Part shown: in pieces, positions 63,607 through 64,000 of the stretch
Position numbering within the stretch: position 1 is the stretch's first letter
How the letters are laid out: each line of letters begins with the position of its first letter
Assembly (NCBI RefSeq): GCF_022581195.2
Contig: NC_061482.1
Coordinates: 6,448,001-6,512,000 of the forward strand
Origin: Helicoverpa zea
Taxonomy: Eukaryota; Arthropoda; Insecta; Lepidoptera; Noctuidae
Direction of reading: 5' to 3'
Length of the DNA stretch: 64,000 nucleotides
Notes under the pieces: model-generated
What the model saw: only the letters and a program-made list of their open reading frames with translations
Told to the model about the DNA's origin: nothing
Databases searched by the model: none
Made by a program: the position numbers and the translations under genes

Positions 63607-64000
63607 CTGGAATCATAAAAATCGCTATGAGTAACTCAGAAACATATCCAAGTCCAATTTTCGCGGTTTACATCGCTACGTCGATTTTCAATCTGCAATC
63701 AATTACCACTCGAATGCAAATGATTGCCTTTTGTTATTCGATCAACCAATTACGTCTATTCTTGCTGGATTTACGATGACATGGTTTTTTACTACTCTGT
63801 TGATAATCATCGTAGACAATATTAAACTCTGTAATATACTCCCGAGAACCGTTTTGATGAATACTTAGTTCTTTTGCCTGAGGAGATAACTCAAACTGTC
63901 GATACCAAATAACTAACCCGATTTAAATGAAACCCTGAAGCGGTCATAGACGTCTTTCTGGGTGCGTCTAGTCCTTTTTCAAGACAGAGATGTAAGCGAG

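Overview
This is a stretch of an insect nuclear genome, almost certainly lepidopteran and perhaps noctuoid. The evidence is spliced genes with GT-AG introns, very AT-rich introns dense in transposon debris, tRNA-derived SINEs, RTE/CR1/Jockey/R1-type LINE pieces, and a small dispersed repeat that I recall as common in moths (seen here near 13.4, 25.9, 33.9, 41.1 and 41.9 kb). The species call is inference. Coordinates of spliced genes were worked out by hand from splice signals, reading phase and comparison between paralogous copies.

Layout. (1) 2.2-7.0 kb, plus strand: the last seven coding exons of archipelago/FBXW7, the F-box/WD40 substrate receptor of an SCF ubiquitin ligase, followed by a long AT-rich 3' UTR. 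(2) 11.9-56.5 kb, plus strand: three head-to-tail paralogues of a proton-coupled amino acid transporter of the SLC36/pathetic type (copy A 11857-25462, copy B 26408-32503, copy C 40866-56485). Each has eight coding exons. The last six intron positions and phases are the same in all three, which shows tandem duplication. Their predicted proteins are 444, 449 and 464 residues. Exon 6 of copy C is followed by extra partial copies of itself in a 150-bp tandem array. (3) 59.5-63.6 kb, minus strand: the 3' end of Pdp1, a PAR-domain bZIP transcription factor, with three coding exons and a probable 2.1-kb 3' UTR containing very GC-rich patches.

Most of the window is mobile DNA lying in the introns and spacers of the transporter cluster. 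Well-supported elements include: a complete Ty3/Gypsy-type LTR retrotransposon (49252-53802) with identical LTRs of only 65 bp and a 5-bp target duplication, itself split by a SINE; a hAT-like element (46103-47644) with an 8-bp target duplication carrying two LINE fragments; a 2.8-kb foldback-type element (14858-17631) with subterminal 140-bp repeats and a nested smaller element; a perfect 142-bp inverted repeat (14146-14498); a 5'-truncated RTE-like LINE (22361-24578) with an 11-bp duplication; a 5'-truncated Jockey-type fragment (58164-58880) with a 14-bp duplication; a THAP-domain exon inside an inverted-repeat element (about 54212-55006); two elements carrying Tc1/mariner-like transposase tails; and several MITE families.

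Functionally, the three host systems are separate: protein turnover (ago), amino acid transport and nutrient sensing at endolysosomal or plasma membranes (SLC36 cluster), and circadian or growth-related transcription (Pdp1). The clearest biological novelty is the transporter triplication with its local exon amplification, and the very heavy, nested transposon load around it. I saw no bacterial-type system, CRISPR array or genuine tRNA/rRNA gene.
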